DNA from: an uncultured Spartobacteria bacterium
GTDB taxonomy: Bacteria; Verrucomicrobiota; Verrucomicrobiia; Chthoniobacterales; JAATET01
DNA: 12,270 bases
Reading direction: 5' to 3'
Assembly: GCA_937901895.1 (NCBI GenBank)
Contig: CALGTD010000087.1
Coordinates: forward strand, 1-12,270
The position numbers and the translations under genes are program-made. Within the stretch, counting starts at the first letter, position 1, and every line of letters begins with the position of its first letter. The notes under the pieces are model-generated. The model saw only the letters and a program-made list of their open reading frames with translations, did no database searches and was not told where the DNA came from. This document shows, piece after piece, positions 1 through 7,182 of the stretch.

Positions 1-446
1 CCGCCGCTGCTCCGGCTGCCGGTGCACCCGCGCCCGTGAGCATTTCGCTCGACGATACGATCGAGCCGATCAAGGTCATCAAGGCCAAGGGCAGCAAGAA
101 TGTCCATCAGGGCATCGCCCACGTTCAGGCCAGCTTCAACAACACGATCGTCAGCATTACGGACCTCCGTGGAGGCGTGATCGGCTGGTCGAGCGCCGGC
201 AAGATGGGCTTCAAGGGCTCCCGCAAGAGCACGGCCTACGCCGCGCAGATGGTGGCCCAGGATGCCTGCCGTCAGGCCATGGGCCACGGTCTCAAGGAGG
301 TCGAGGTTCGGGTCAAGGGACCCGGAGCAGGCCGCGAGTCCGCTGTCCGCGCCATGCAGGCGATCGGGCTGGAAATTTCGGTCATCAAGGATGTCACGCC
401 CGTTCCTCACAACGGCTGCCGTCCTCCGAAGCAGCGCCGCGTCTGA
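1..446 (+). CDS. rpsK: 30S ribosomal protein S11 (5' end outside window)
   Basis: Small-subunit ribosomal protein of the platform, where it contacts 16S rRNA near the mRNA exit and the E site. The conserved S11 core is plain: NTIVSITD, GWSSAGKMGFKGSRKST, AAQMVAQDA, VKGPGAGRESAVRA and the C-terminal DVTPVPHNGCRPPKQRRV. A GTG at 36 could open a 136-residue protein, but the same frame stays open to the window edge (codons from position 3) and encodes Ala/Pro/Gly-rich residues (AAAPAAGAPAP) directly before it. The true start is therefore probably upstream, giving S11 a low-complexity N-terminal extension. The stop is TGA at 444-446. rpsD follows after 39 nt on the same strand, the usual rpsK-rpsD order. 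Identity is certain; only the start is unresolved. Confidence 0.96.
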   Translation, partial: AAAPAAGAPAPVSISLDDTIEPIKVIKAKGSKNVHQGIAHVQASFNNTIVSITDLRGGVIGWSSAGKMGFKGSRKSTAYAAQMVAQDACRQAMGHGLKEVEVRVKGPGAGRESAVRAMQAIGLEISVIKDVTPVPHNGCRPPKQRRV

Positions 447-485
447 TGCGTCTCAATTCTCAACACTCAACTCTCTACTAACGAG

Positions 486-1097
486 ATGGCCCGCAATACC
501 GGTCCCAAGACCAAGATCAGCCGCCGCTACAATGTGCTCATTGGCGGTTCCGCCAAGGCGTTCGAGCGCAAGAATTATCCTCCGGGGCAGCATGGCCCGA
601 AAGGCTCGCGCCGCAAGGTCAGCGACTACGCGCTTGCTCTCGCCGAGAAGCAGAAGCTCCGCCACCAGTATGGTGTGCTCGAGAAGCAGTTCCGCCGTTA
701 CTTCCAGATCGCGCTCAGCAAGCGCGGTGTGACGGGTGAAACGCTGCTCCAGCTCCTCGAGACACGCGTGGACAATGTTGTCTACCGCATGGGCTTCGCG
801 AAGACCCGCACGGCCGCCCGCCAGATGGTCTCGCACGGCCACATCCGCGTGAACGGTCGCAAGCTCGACATCGCTTCGGCGAATCTGAAGCCCGGCGACA
901 AGGTTTCCGTCAAGGAATCCGACGGCTCCCGCCGCCTCGCGCAGCGAAACCTTGAGCAGACGCAGATCGTCACCGTGCCCGACTGGCTCGTGGTTGATCG
1001 CGACAACCTCACCGGTGAGGTGACGCGCATCCCGACCCGGGATGAAATAAATCCGATTGCAAACGAGCAACTCGTGGTGGAACTTTATTCCAGATAA
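486..1097 (+). CDS. rpsD: 30S ribosomal protein S4
   Basis: Primary 16S rRNA-binding protein that nucleates assembly of the 30S body; in some bacteria it also represses its own operon. The 203-residue length is normal for the family. The N-terminal part has the YPPGQHG signature (residues 31-37) and the Lys/Arg-rich stretch after it. The S4 RNA-binding domain spans about 90-150 (LLETRVDNVVYRMGFAKTRTAARQMVSHGHIRVNG region), and the C-terminus ends in VVELYSR. There is no cysteine in the protein, so this is the zinc-free form of S4 without the N-terminal Cys4 site. The ATG at 486 gives the conserved MARNTGPK start. No Shine-Dalgarno motif is visible before it (the upstream sequence is C/T/A-rich). 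It follows rpsK in the same operon and is closed by the terminator at 1139-1178; rpoA does not follow. Confidence 0.97.
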   Translation: MARNTGPKTKISRRYNVLIGGSAKAFERKNYPPGQHGPKGSRRKVSDYALALAEKQKLRHQYGVLEKQFRRYFQIALSKRGVTGETLLQLLETRVDNVVYRMGFAKTRTAARQMVSHGHIRVNGRKLDIASANLKPGDKVSVKESDGSRRLAQRNLEQTQIVTVPDWLVVDRDNLTGEVTRIPTRDEINPIANEQLVVELYSR

Positions 1098-1112
1098 TTT
1101 CCCCGCAACCCA

Positions 1113-1134
1113 GGTGGTGGTTCCTCCCACCACC
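1113..1134 (+). other. Hairpin between rpsD and its terminator
   Basis: Perfect 8-bp inverted repeat, GGTGGTGG (1113-1120) and CCACCACC (1127-1134), with a 6-nt loop. It starts 15 nt after the rpsD stop and ends 4 nt before the terminator stem. No T-tract follows it directly. It may protect the 3' end of the rpsD mRNA, act as an auxiliary terminator element, or slow polymerase before the second hairpin. Function is inferred; the repeat is seen directly. Confidence 0.6.
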
Positions 1135-1138
1135 GATC

Positions 1139-1178
1139 AAAGCGCCCGCTGGCAGTATCAGGCGGGCGCTTTCTTTTT
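1139..1178 (+). terminator. Rho-independent terminator of the rpsK-rpsD operon
   Basis: Perfect GC-rich stem: AAAGCGCCCGC (1139-1149) pairs with GCGGGCGCTTT (1162-1172) around a 12-nt loop, and the T-rich tract TTTCTTTTT runs to 1178. This is a strong intrinsic terminator for + strand transcription from rpsD. On the - strand the same hairpin lies just after the stop codon of the MMPL gene (1185), but it is followed by TTTGATC rather than a good T-tract. It would work less well in that direction, though it could still help end the long pst-to-exporter transcript. Confidence 0.88.
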
Positions 1179-1184
1179 GTCCGA

Positions 1185-3566
1185 TCAACGCCGGGACGGA
1201 AACCGCCGCGCGAGTGCTTCCCACGCCGGCGGAAGCAGGAAGAGGGAAATGCACGCGGAGATCGTGAGGCCGAGCGCACAGGTCCGGCCAAGCTCCGCGA
1301 GGGCGAGGTTGTTCGCAAATCCGAGTGCGCCAAAGCCTGCGATCGATGACGCGGCACAGAGCACGATCACCAGTGCCAGTTCGCGTTGCGCGGCCGCCGA
1401 GTTGCCGCCGTTTCGTCGCAGTGCAAGGAGGGGAAGAATGGCGTAGCCCGATCCCGTTCCGAGGAGGAGGAGAAGCGCGGCGAGGCTGAAGAGGCCGACC
1501 GTTCCGCCCAGTAGAGCCGTGGCACCGGCGAGGCAGGCCAGGGAAAGCGCCTGCGTGGCGACGAAAAAGATCACTGCACGCAGGCTGCGCATCGCAATGA
1601 GTAGAATGAATACCACCGCTGCGAAGATCGCGCTGATCATTACCGTCAGCTCACCCGGAATCTCGCGCCGGAGTTCACGTCCGAGTTGATCCCATCCCAC
1701 GAGGTGAATGCCCGGGCTTCCGACGGAGTCGAGCAGGGCCTCCTCGTGTCCGGGAACCGGATGAACAAGGCCGGCGGCGAGAAGTTCCCCGTCGTCGTGC
1801 CGGACGAGTCGCCGGAGGATCCACGATGCCGCATCGGATGAAGGCCAGATCGGCGCCTGCCCGGGCGTCCATTCCTTCCACCGCTGGAGCACGGATTCTG
1901 CGAGGACGAAGGCCTGGTCGGTGAATCCCGCTTCGAGCACCGCTTCGCGCAGTCGGGAAATGTCCGCGGCGAGCGATGCGGCCTTTTCGAGATTGCGACG
2001 CTGACGCTCCGGGGATGGCCAGAGGATCGTGGCGGTCATGGCGGATGCGATGTCTCCCCGCGCCATGGCTTCCGCGATCTGTCGATCCGCTTCGTGCAGC
2101 CGGGACTCCACTTCCTCGTAGGAATCGCCGGTCACCACGAGGTTCAAAACTCCGCGATCATCGGCGAGGCGCTCGGAAAGCCGCTCCATTGCGCGATACG
2201 CGCCGCTTTTTCGCGGTCGCATTGTATTTGCCGAAAAGTCGACCGACGGAGGTCCGTTGAAAACGAGGACGGAGACAAGGGCGATCCCGCCAATGGCTGT
2301 GAAAACCGCCGCCCATCGCAGAAGGCGGGCGGATGTCAGCGAGTGCTCGATCGGGAGCGGGGAGGGAAGTGGAAAACGGGTGACGTGCCGGAAGGCGAAT
2401 CGGGCGAAGATTCCCAGCATCACCGTCGCACCGATGACCACACCAAGAGCGACCAAAACCCCAAGCTGCGAAAGACCGGGCAGAGTGCTGTAGCTCAGTG
2501 CGAGGAAGACGGCCGCTGTCGTGCTGCAGGTCCATGCGATATTCGACAGGCATTTTCTCCGCAGATCAGGCAGCGATGCCGCGCCGTGCGCCGCGCTGTT
2601 GAACACGTAGTAACCGTAGTCGACGGAAAGGCCGATCATCACCGCCGCGAAGCCGACGCTGATGACCGTGAGATCCTCGAGCAGCCAGCCGGCGGTGGCC
2701 ATGGCGAGAGCGAAGATCAGGGCCACGCAGGCGAGAAGGACGACCAGCGGCCGGATACGGCGATAGCAAATCCAGAAAATGGCGCCGACGAGGAGCAGGG
2801 CCGAACCTGCGGTGAGGGTCATTTCACGGTCCATGCTTCCCGAGATGTCCGCGACGAATGCCGGCTGCCCGGTGAATCCAAGTTCGACGCCGTGCGAAAC
2901 ATTCCAATCCGCGGCGAGCGATTTGATTTCGTCCACCCAGCGAATGCAGTCGCGGTAGTTTTCCAGCGGCTGTGCGCTTTCCACGTAGACGACGCGGAAT
3001 AGCCCGTCTGGGGAGGCGAATCCCCCGCCGTCCTGCTGTTGCTCGAGCAGCTCGGTGGGGAGGCCGTCCGTGAAGCCAAACGGATCGTAGCTGCGAATCG
3101 CGGCCGTGGCGGGGGAGAGTGTGTCGGTGAGTTCTTCGAGCGCGTTCTGCAGCGTCGAGGAGGTGTTTGCGGGTGCCATGCGCTCCAGCAGAGCGTCGAA
3201 CACACCGGGCGGCTGGCTGAGGAGCTGGAACGCGAGGAGTTCTCCAAGCCCGGATGGATCATTTTCCCAGGGGCCCTCGGCGAGGGCGCGGTTCGCGAGA
3301 TCCGGGCGAGAGGCGAGTGCATCCGCCAGTGATCTTGCAGCGGCCTCCGTTTTTTCCGCATCGTCGGATTCCACGGTGACGATCAACTCGTTGGGCAGGG
3401 AAAAGTGCTCCAGAACGAGCGAGAGGCCGGCGACCTGCGAGAGATGGCGCGGAAGCAGTGCGAGGATGTCGACGTCGAAGCTGATTCGCGACAGCCCGCC
3501 TGCGACGTAAAGCGCGAGCCCGGCAATGAGGACAATCCGGCGCAGGCTAGCGGGAATCCTGGACAT
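1185..3566 (-). CDS. MMPL/RND-superfamily exporter
   Basis: Large inner-membrane protein of the RND superfamily (MMPL or 'predicted exporter' type), presumably driven by the proton gradient and moving lipid-like or hydrophobic cargo. The topology fits: one N-terminal helix (about residues 10-25), a periplasmic domain to about 250, five helices to about 395, a seventh helix near 418-438, a second periplasmic domain to about 635, then five more helices to the C-terminus. The first half carries the family motif GLSVDYGYY (about 312-320, Asp316). The equivalent second-half site reads GTGSGY (about 703-708) with no acidic residue. The ATG at 3566 was chosen: it gives 793 residues and a normal N-in signal anchor. 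A TTG at 3590 would add eight residues. The start overlaps the end of the LolA-like gene by 20 nt, so the two are translationally linked. Cargo is unknown; LolA/MMPL pairs are known from aryl polyene/xanthomonadin clusters, but no such biosynthetic genes are in view. Confidence 0.88.
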   Translation of the reverse strand: MSRIPASLRRIVLIAGLALYVAGGLSRISFDVDILALLPRHLSQVAGLSLVLEHFSLPNELIVTVESDDAEKTEAAARSLADALASRPDLANRALAEGPWENDPSGLGELLAFQLLSQPPGVFDALLERMAPANTSSTLQNALEELTDTLSPATAAIRSYDPFGFTDGLPTELLEQQQDGGGFASPDGLFRVVYVESAQPLENYRDCIRWVDEIKSLAADWNVSHGVELGFTGQPAFVADISGSMDREMTLTAGSALLLVGAIFWICYRRIRPLVVLLACVALIFALAMATAGWLLEDLTVISVGFAAVMIGLSVDYGYYVFNSAAHGAASLPDLRRKCLSNIAWTCSTTAAVFLALSYSTLPGLSQLGVLVALGVVIGATVMLGIFARFAFRHVTRFPLPSPLPIEHSLTSARLLRWAAVFTAIGGIALVSVLVFNGPPSVDFSANTMRPRKSGAYRAMERLSERLADDRGVLNLVVTGDSYEEVESRLHEADRQIAEAMARGDIASAMTATILWPSPERQRRNLEKAASLAADISRLREAVLEAGFTDQAFVLAESVLQRWKEWTPGQAPIWPSSDAASWILRRLVRHDDGELLAAGLVHPVPGHEEALLDSVGSPGIHLVGWDQLGRELRREIPGELTVMISAIFAAVVFILLIAMRSLRAVIFFVATQALSLACLAGATALLGGTVGLFSLAALLLLLGTGSGYAILPLLALRRNGGNSAAAQRELALVIVLCAASSIAGFGALGFANNLALAELGRTCALGLTISACISLFLLPPAWEALARRFPSRR

Positions 3567-4209
3567 CGTAGCCGGAGAGGTCGGGCGCAAAGATCGAGGG
3601 ATCGAGTTTGCGGTCCAGCTTCACATTGGAGAACTCGTTGCGCAGCGAGGAGCCGTCCTTTGTGACCGCCTCGAACGAGAGGAGGTGGCCGGATTCCGTG
3701 TCGAAGGTAAGGATGATGCGGGTGAGCATCTTTCTCGCTGCGGGATCGCGCGGCAGCATTTCGACCCGGCAGACCGTGCCGTCAATCCGGAGGTCGCGGA
3801 CCTCGAAACGTTCGCGGAAGGTTGCGAAATCGGGGGCAAACGGAAACTCCGCCATACCCCGCAGCGAGGCGTCATTTTTCAGATCCTCGACGCGCGTGCG
3901 GGTCGCGGTGCGCCGGCGACCATCGATCACGGTGATTGTTTCGCCGTCGCCGATGGCGATTGTGCGAGGCGGATCGCCGATCTGCCAGCGGAAGCGGTCG
4001 GGAGATTCAAACCAGAACCTGCCCTCCGCCTTTGCAGGGGAGCGAAGGGTTTTCAAGGCGCGGCTTTGGGTCATGTCCGCCTCGATCGTCCGGATCTTCG
4101 ACTGCCGCTCGATCCATCGCGCGATGGGCGAGAGGTCGATGACCCGAGTCTCCTGTGCGAAGGTGCAGGTCGCGGCGAGAAGCAGAAGCGCGAGCGATCG
4201 CTGGATCAC
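3547..4209 (-). CDS. LolA-like outer-membrane lipoprotein carrier
   Basis: Predicted periplasmic carrier of the LolA superfamily, 220 residues. Residues 1-19 look like a secretory signal (MIQR, then a Leu/Ala core, cleavage near FAQ-ET). The mature part shows the LolA pattern: an amphipathic N-terminal helix, ADMTQSRALKTLRSPAKAEG (about 44-63), then the strand motif GRFWFESPDRFRWQIG (63-78), alternating strands including ITVIDGRRR, and a C-terminal DPSIFAPDLSG segment. LolA proteins shield lipid chains of lipoproteins in a half-open beta-barrel. The start is GTG at 4209, with no Shine-Dalgarno motif. It lies 39 nt after a small lipoprotein gene and overlaps the MMPL exporter downstream by 20 nt. 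Whether this is the housekeeping LolA or a paralogue dedicated to the exporter cannot be decided here; the pairing favours a dedicated paralogue, so no gene symbol is given. Confidence 0.82.
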   Translation of the reverse strand: MIQRSLALLLLAATCTFAQETRVIDLSPIARWIERQSKIRTIEADMTQSRALKTLRSPAKAEGRFWFESPDRFRWQIGDPPRTIAIGDGETITVIDGRRRTATRTRVEDLKNDASLRGMAEFPFAPDFATFRERFEVRDLRIDGTVCRVEMLPRDPAARKMLTRIILTFDTESGHLLSFEAVTKDGSSLRNEFSNVKLDRKLDPSIFAPDLSGYDVQDSR

Positions 4210-4248
4210 GACGGAATGGGTGCGGAGCTCCGCCGGATTGACGGGCGG

Positions 4249-4659
4249 TCAGCGATGCGAACGGACGAGAACGATCGGCTCGCGGTCCTTGTCCGAATAC
4301 GGGATGTAGTCGGAATAGTAACCTTCGAGCACGCCCGGTCGCGCATATTTCACGACAATCGTGTAGGAGGTCCAGCCCTCGTCCGTGGCGGCCAGATACA
4401 TGGTCGTGCCGTTGATCACGCCATGCACCGGGTAGCGACCGATGTGGCCGGTGACCTTGTTGCCGTTTTGCGCGAGGTGGCCATGGCCCCAATCCTCTGC
4501 ATACCACGAGCCCTCGACATTCAGGCGCGAGGTGCCGGCGCTTGCGGTGAGCCATTCATGCGTGGCCGCGCGGTTCTTCTGATATTTCGCCGGGGTATGG
4601 CAGGCGGGAAGGACTGCGACAATGAGGACGGGGAGAAGGGTCCGCAGGAGCGCTTTCAT
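4249..4659 (-). CDS. Small hypothetical lipoprotein
   Basis: A 136-residue protein with a type II signal peptide: MKALLRTL, a hydrophobic core and the lipobox LPAC with the lipidated Cys at position 20. The mature domain of about 115 residues is rich in predicted beta-strands with Gly/Trp/Tyr turns (GSWYAEDWGHGHLAQNGNKV, then VHGVINGTTMYLAA, then YTIVVKYARP and LEGYYSDY). This rhythm of 'GxW...Q.G..V.G...G.I.G' resembles small lipocalin-like beta-barrels, but I cannot name a family. The ATG at 4659 lies 49 nt after the phoU stop, and the LolA-like gene follows after 39 nt, so it may be co-transcribed with both. It could be a substrate or an outer-membrane partner of the LolA/MMPL pair. Export as a lipoprotein is well supported; function is unknown. 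Confidence 0.8.
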   Translation of the reverse strand: MKALLRTLLPVLIVAVLPACHTPAKYQKNRAATHEWLTASAGTSRLNVEGSWYAEDWGHGHLAQNGNKVTGHIGRYPVHGVINGTTMYLAATDEGWTSYTIVVKYARPGVLEGYYSDYIPYSDKDREPIVLVRSHR

Positions 4660-4708
4660 ACCGAAGTGTTCCCAGAATCGCGGGGAGGTGTCCAGCCCGG
4701 CCGTTGCC

Positions 4709-5398
4709 TCAAAGTGGTGGAGCCGCCGACTGGGTGTGCCGGATTTCCTCAGCCTCGACAGCGAATACGGTGTCCTCGCCGAAATTCGTCGCGTGATCTC
4801 CGATGCGCTCGAGGAAGCGGGCGATGAAGATGAGGTTGAGATACCCCTTCACGGACGAGGGCTCGCTGGCCATCTGCTGGGTGCAGGTGCGCGCGAAAAC
4901 GCGGTTCATTTCATCGAGGTCCTTGTCGCGGGCTTTCAGGCCGCGAGCGAGTTCGGCGTCGTCGTCGGCGTAGGCCTTGATCGCGTCCGCGAACATCGAG
5001 GTCGCGTGCGCAAACATGGGCTCGAGCGACTGGGCGACTTCGAGCCGCGGGTGGGCGTTCAGTTTTCGTGCGCGGCGGGCAATGTTCACCGCCTGATCGG
5101 CGATGCGCTCGATGTTCGTGCTGGATTTCATCGCGGTGATGACGCGGCGGAGATCCGAGGCAAGGGGCTGGAAGCGGGTGAGCAGGCTGACCCCTTCGCG
5201 GTCGATCTGAATTTCCAGCGCATCGATTTCCTCGTCGTCGGCGATCACCACGTTGCAGGGGTCATCGTCGCGCTCGAAGAGCCCCTTGCCTGCATTCGCA
5301 AGGTTTCGTTCGGCGAGACTCGCCATCATGAGAACGTTGTTTCGAAGCGCCTCGAGCGCCTCGTCGAAACTGCCGAGAATGTGCTTGCCGTCGGACAT
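4709..5398 (-). CDS. phoU: Phosphate signalling complex regulator PhoU
   Basis: Cytoplasmic regulator that couples the Pst transporter to phosphate-responsive signalling and limits uptake when phosphate is plentiful. The 229-residue length fits PhoU. It has two three-helix-bundle repeats, each with the conserved acidic motif: NIERIADQAVNIA (about 95-107) and FLERIGDHATNFGED (about 195-209). These motifs bind metal clusters in characterised homologues. The frame is open further upstream to 5671, but that part is antisense-like sequence over pstB; ATG 5398 gives the normal PhoU start (MSDGKHILGSFDEAL). The gene starts 38 nt after the pstB stop, as expected for the last gene of a pst operon. No Shine-Dalgarno motif is visible. 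Confidence 0.95.
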   Translation of the reverse strand: MSDGKHILGSFDEALEALRNNVLMMASLAERNLANAGKGLFERDDDPCNVVIADDEEIDALEIQIDREGVSLLTRFQPLASDLRRVITAMKSSTNIERIADQAVNIARRARKLNAHPRLEVAQSLEPMFAHATSMFADAIKAYADDDAELARGLKARDKDLDEMNRVFARTCTQQMASEPSSVKGYLNLIFIARFLERIGDHATNFGEDTVFAVEAEEIRHTQSAAPPL

Positions 5399-5436
5399 GG
5401 ATGGAAATCGTGCGGAGGGATGCGGGTGGCCGGGAA

Positions 5437-6258
5437 TCAACCGAAACGGCCGGTGATGTAGTCCTCGGTCTTCTTTTGGGATGGATTGGAGAAAATCTTC
5501 TGGGTGGCGTCGAACTCGATGAGCTTGCCGAGATAGAAGAAGGCGGTGTGGTCGGAGCAGCGGGTGGCCTGCTGCATGTTGTGGGTGACGATGACGATCG
5601 TGAAATCCTTCTTCAGTGCGTGGATGAGTTCCTCGACCTTCGCGGTGGCGATCGGGTCGAGCGCCGAGCACGGCTCGTCCATGAGCAGAACCTCCGGATT
5701 GTTTGCGATGGCACGGGCAATGCAGAGGCGCTGCATCTGGCCGCCGGAGAGGCCGAGCGCGCTTTCATTGAGCCGGTCCTTCACCTCGTCCCAAAGCGCG
5801 GCGCCACGCAGGCTGCGCTCGACGGCCTCGTCGAGGACGCGCCGGTTTCGCTGACCGGCAATGCGGAGGGAATAGACGATGTTCTCGTAGATCGATTTCG
5901 GAAACGGATTCGATTTCTGAAAGACCATGCCGATGCTGCGTCGCAGCGAGATGATCTCGATTTTGGGATCGTAGATGCTGCGACCGCCGATCGTGATGTC
6001 GCCTTCGTGGCGGGTGCCGTCGATCAGGTCATTCATGCGGTTGAAGTTCCGCAGCAGGGTGGACTTCCCGCAGCCGGAGGGCCCGATGAACGCGGTCACC
6101 TGGCGCTCCGGGATCTCCATGTTGATGTCGAAGAGCGCCTGCTTCTTTCCGTAGAAGAAATTGAATCCCGAGACCTTGATGAAATCGCTCTTCGGCGTGG
6201 AGGGGGCCTGCGGCGTGCCGGCGGGACGGGTGACGTCAGTTTCCATGGTGTTCGGCAT
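5437..6258 (-). CDS. pstB: Phosphate ABC transporter ATP-binding protein PstB
   Basis: ATPase that powers phosphate import through PstC/PstA at the cytoplasmic face. All ABC signatures are intact in its 273 residues: Walker A GPSGCGKST (59-67), Q-loop Gln114 in MVFQKSNPFP, signature LSGGQMQR (170-177), Walker B VLLMDEP (190-196) with Glu195, and the switch His226 in VTHNMQQ. NPFPKSIYEN and the DYITGRFG ending are PstB-typical. The N-terminus has a Thr/Pro-rich stretch of about 22 residues before the core (MPNTMETDVTRPAGTPQAPS). The ATG at 6258 is used; a second ATG at 6246 would shorten it by four residues. It starts 6 nt after the pstA stop, so translation is tightly linked. Confidence 0.97.
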   Translation of the reverse strand: MPNTMETDVTRPAGTPQAPSTPKSDFIKVSGFNFFYGKKQALFDINMEIPERQVTAFIGPSGCGKSTLLRNFNRMNDLIDGTRHEGDITIGGRSIYDPKIEIISLRRSIGMVFQKSNPFPKSIYENIVYSLRIAGQRNRRVLDEAVERSLRGAALWDEVKDRLNESALGLSGGQMQRLCIARAIANNPEVLLMDEPCSALDPIATAKVEELIHALKKDFTIVIVTHNMQQATRCSDHTAFFYLGKLIEFDATQKIFSNPSQKKTEDYITGRFG

Positions 6259-6264
6259 GGCGGA

Positions 6265-7179
6265 TCACTTTTTGCGGAAGACGAGCTGGGCCGTCACATT
6301 TGCGATCGTTACGAGAATGACCAGCACGAGGGACGCTGTCCATGCCATGTTGATCTGATGCTCGTAGGGGAGCGTGGAGAAGTTGTAGATGAGCACCGAA
6401 AGGGACGCGGTGGGTTCCGTGAGCGACTGCGCCCAGAACCAGCTGAACAGCGCGGTGAAGATCAGCGGCGCGGTTTCCCCCGCGGCGCGCGCGACGGCGA
6501 GCATCACGCCGGTCATGATGGCGGGAAGAGCGTCGGGCAGCACGATCCGCCAGATCGTCTGGAACGTCGTGGCGCCAAGGCCGTAGGAAGCCTCGCGGTA
6601 GGCCTTCGAGACGCCGATGAGCGCCTGTTCGGACGTCAGAATGATCGTTGGGAGAATGAGGATCGCGAGCGCGAAGCCGCCGGCCCATGCGGAGAAACCT
6701 CCCTCGAACGGGATGCCGAGTGCTTTGCAGAGCTGCACGATTGGCCCGTCCGGCAGGACAATGACCGCATAGGCAAAGACACCGCAGATGATCGAGGGAA
6801 TGCCGGTGAGCAGCTTTGCAACGAAGCGGACGGCATTGGCCAGTTTCGATGTCGGGGAGTATTCGTTGACGTAGATGGCGGCGAGAACGCCCACCGGGGT
6901 GGCGATGACGAGGGCAATGCCAACCATCAGCAACGTTCCGAGCATCGCGTTCCCCAATCCGCCGCCGAGGCTTCCGGCAGCCGGCGGCAGCTGGCGGAAG
7001 AGGTCGAGATTCAGGAGGGGGAGCCCCTTTTTGACGACCAGAAAAAGGATCGAGACGAGGGGGATGAGCGTGGCGCCGGCAAGGCCGATGCAGAGGATGC
7101 TCAGGATCTGGTTGCCGATCGCGCGGGAGCTGGTGCGATGTCCACCGGCGGTAGCGAAGAAATGGTCGTTGGCGGCCAT
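6265..7179 (-). CDS. pstA: Phosphate ABC transporter permease PstA
   Basis: Inner-membrane subunit that forms the phosphate channel with PstC. It has 304 residues and six predicted helices (about 27-50, 76-103, 117-141, 165-184, 219-245 and 279-300). The EAA coupling loop that contacts PstB is REASYGLGATTFQTIWRIV (from residue 195). ARAAGETAPLIFTAL (about 230-244) is a strong PstA signature. The start ATG at 7179 lies 3 nt after the pstC stop, and pstB begins 6 nt after its own stop. This spacing indicates one transcript. Length and motifs are normal; nothing is missing. Confidence 0.96.
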   Translation of the reverse strand: MAANDHFFATAGGHRTSSRAIGNQILSILCIGLAGATLIPLVSILFLVVKKGLPLLNLDLFRQLPPAAGSLGGGLGNAMLGTLLMVGIALVIATPVGVLAAIYVNEYSPTSKLANAVRFVAKLLTGIPSIICGVFAYAVIVLPDGPIVQLCKALGIPFEGGFSAWAGGFALAILILPTIILTSEQALIGVSKAYREASYGLGATTFQTIWRIVLPDALPAIMTGVMLAVARAAGETAPLIFTALFSWFWAQSLTEPTASLSVLIYNFSTLPYEHQINMAWTASLVLVILVTIANVTAQLVFRKK

Positions 7180-7182
7180 GGG

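Noticed and set aside
2491..2500. TAGCTCAGTG, resembling a tRNA D-arm
   Set aside because: It lies inside the MMPL coding region; no acceptor stem, anticodon arm or TTC-containing T-arm can be placed around it.
2094..4827. Overlapping + strand open frames antisense to the MMPL, LolA-like and lipoprotein genes
   Set aside because: Composition typical of antisense frames in GC-rich DNA; the - strand genes have signal peptides, membrane helices and family motifs.
5399..5671. Upstream extension of the phoU frame beyond ATG 5398
   Set aside because: The extra residues overlap the 3' end of pstB and are His/Arg/Pro-rich without similarity to PhoU; the ATG at 5398 gives the normal family length.
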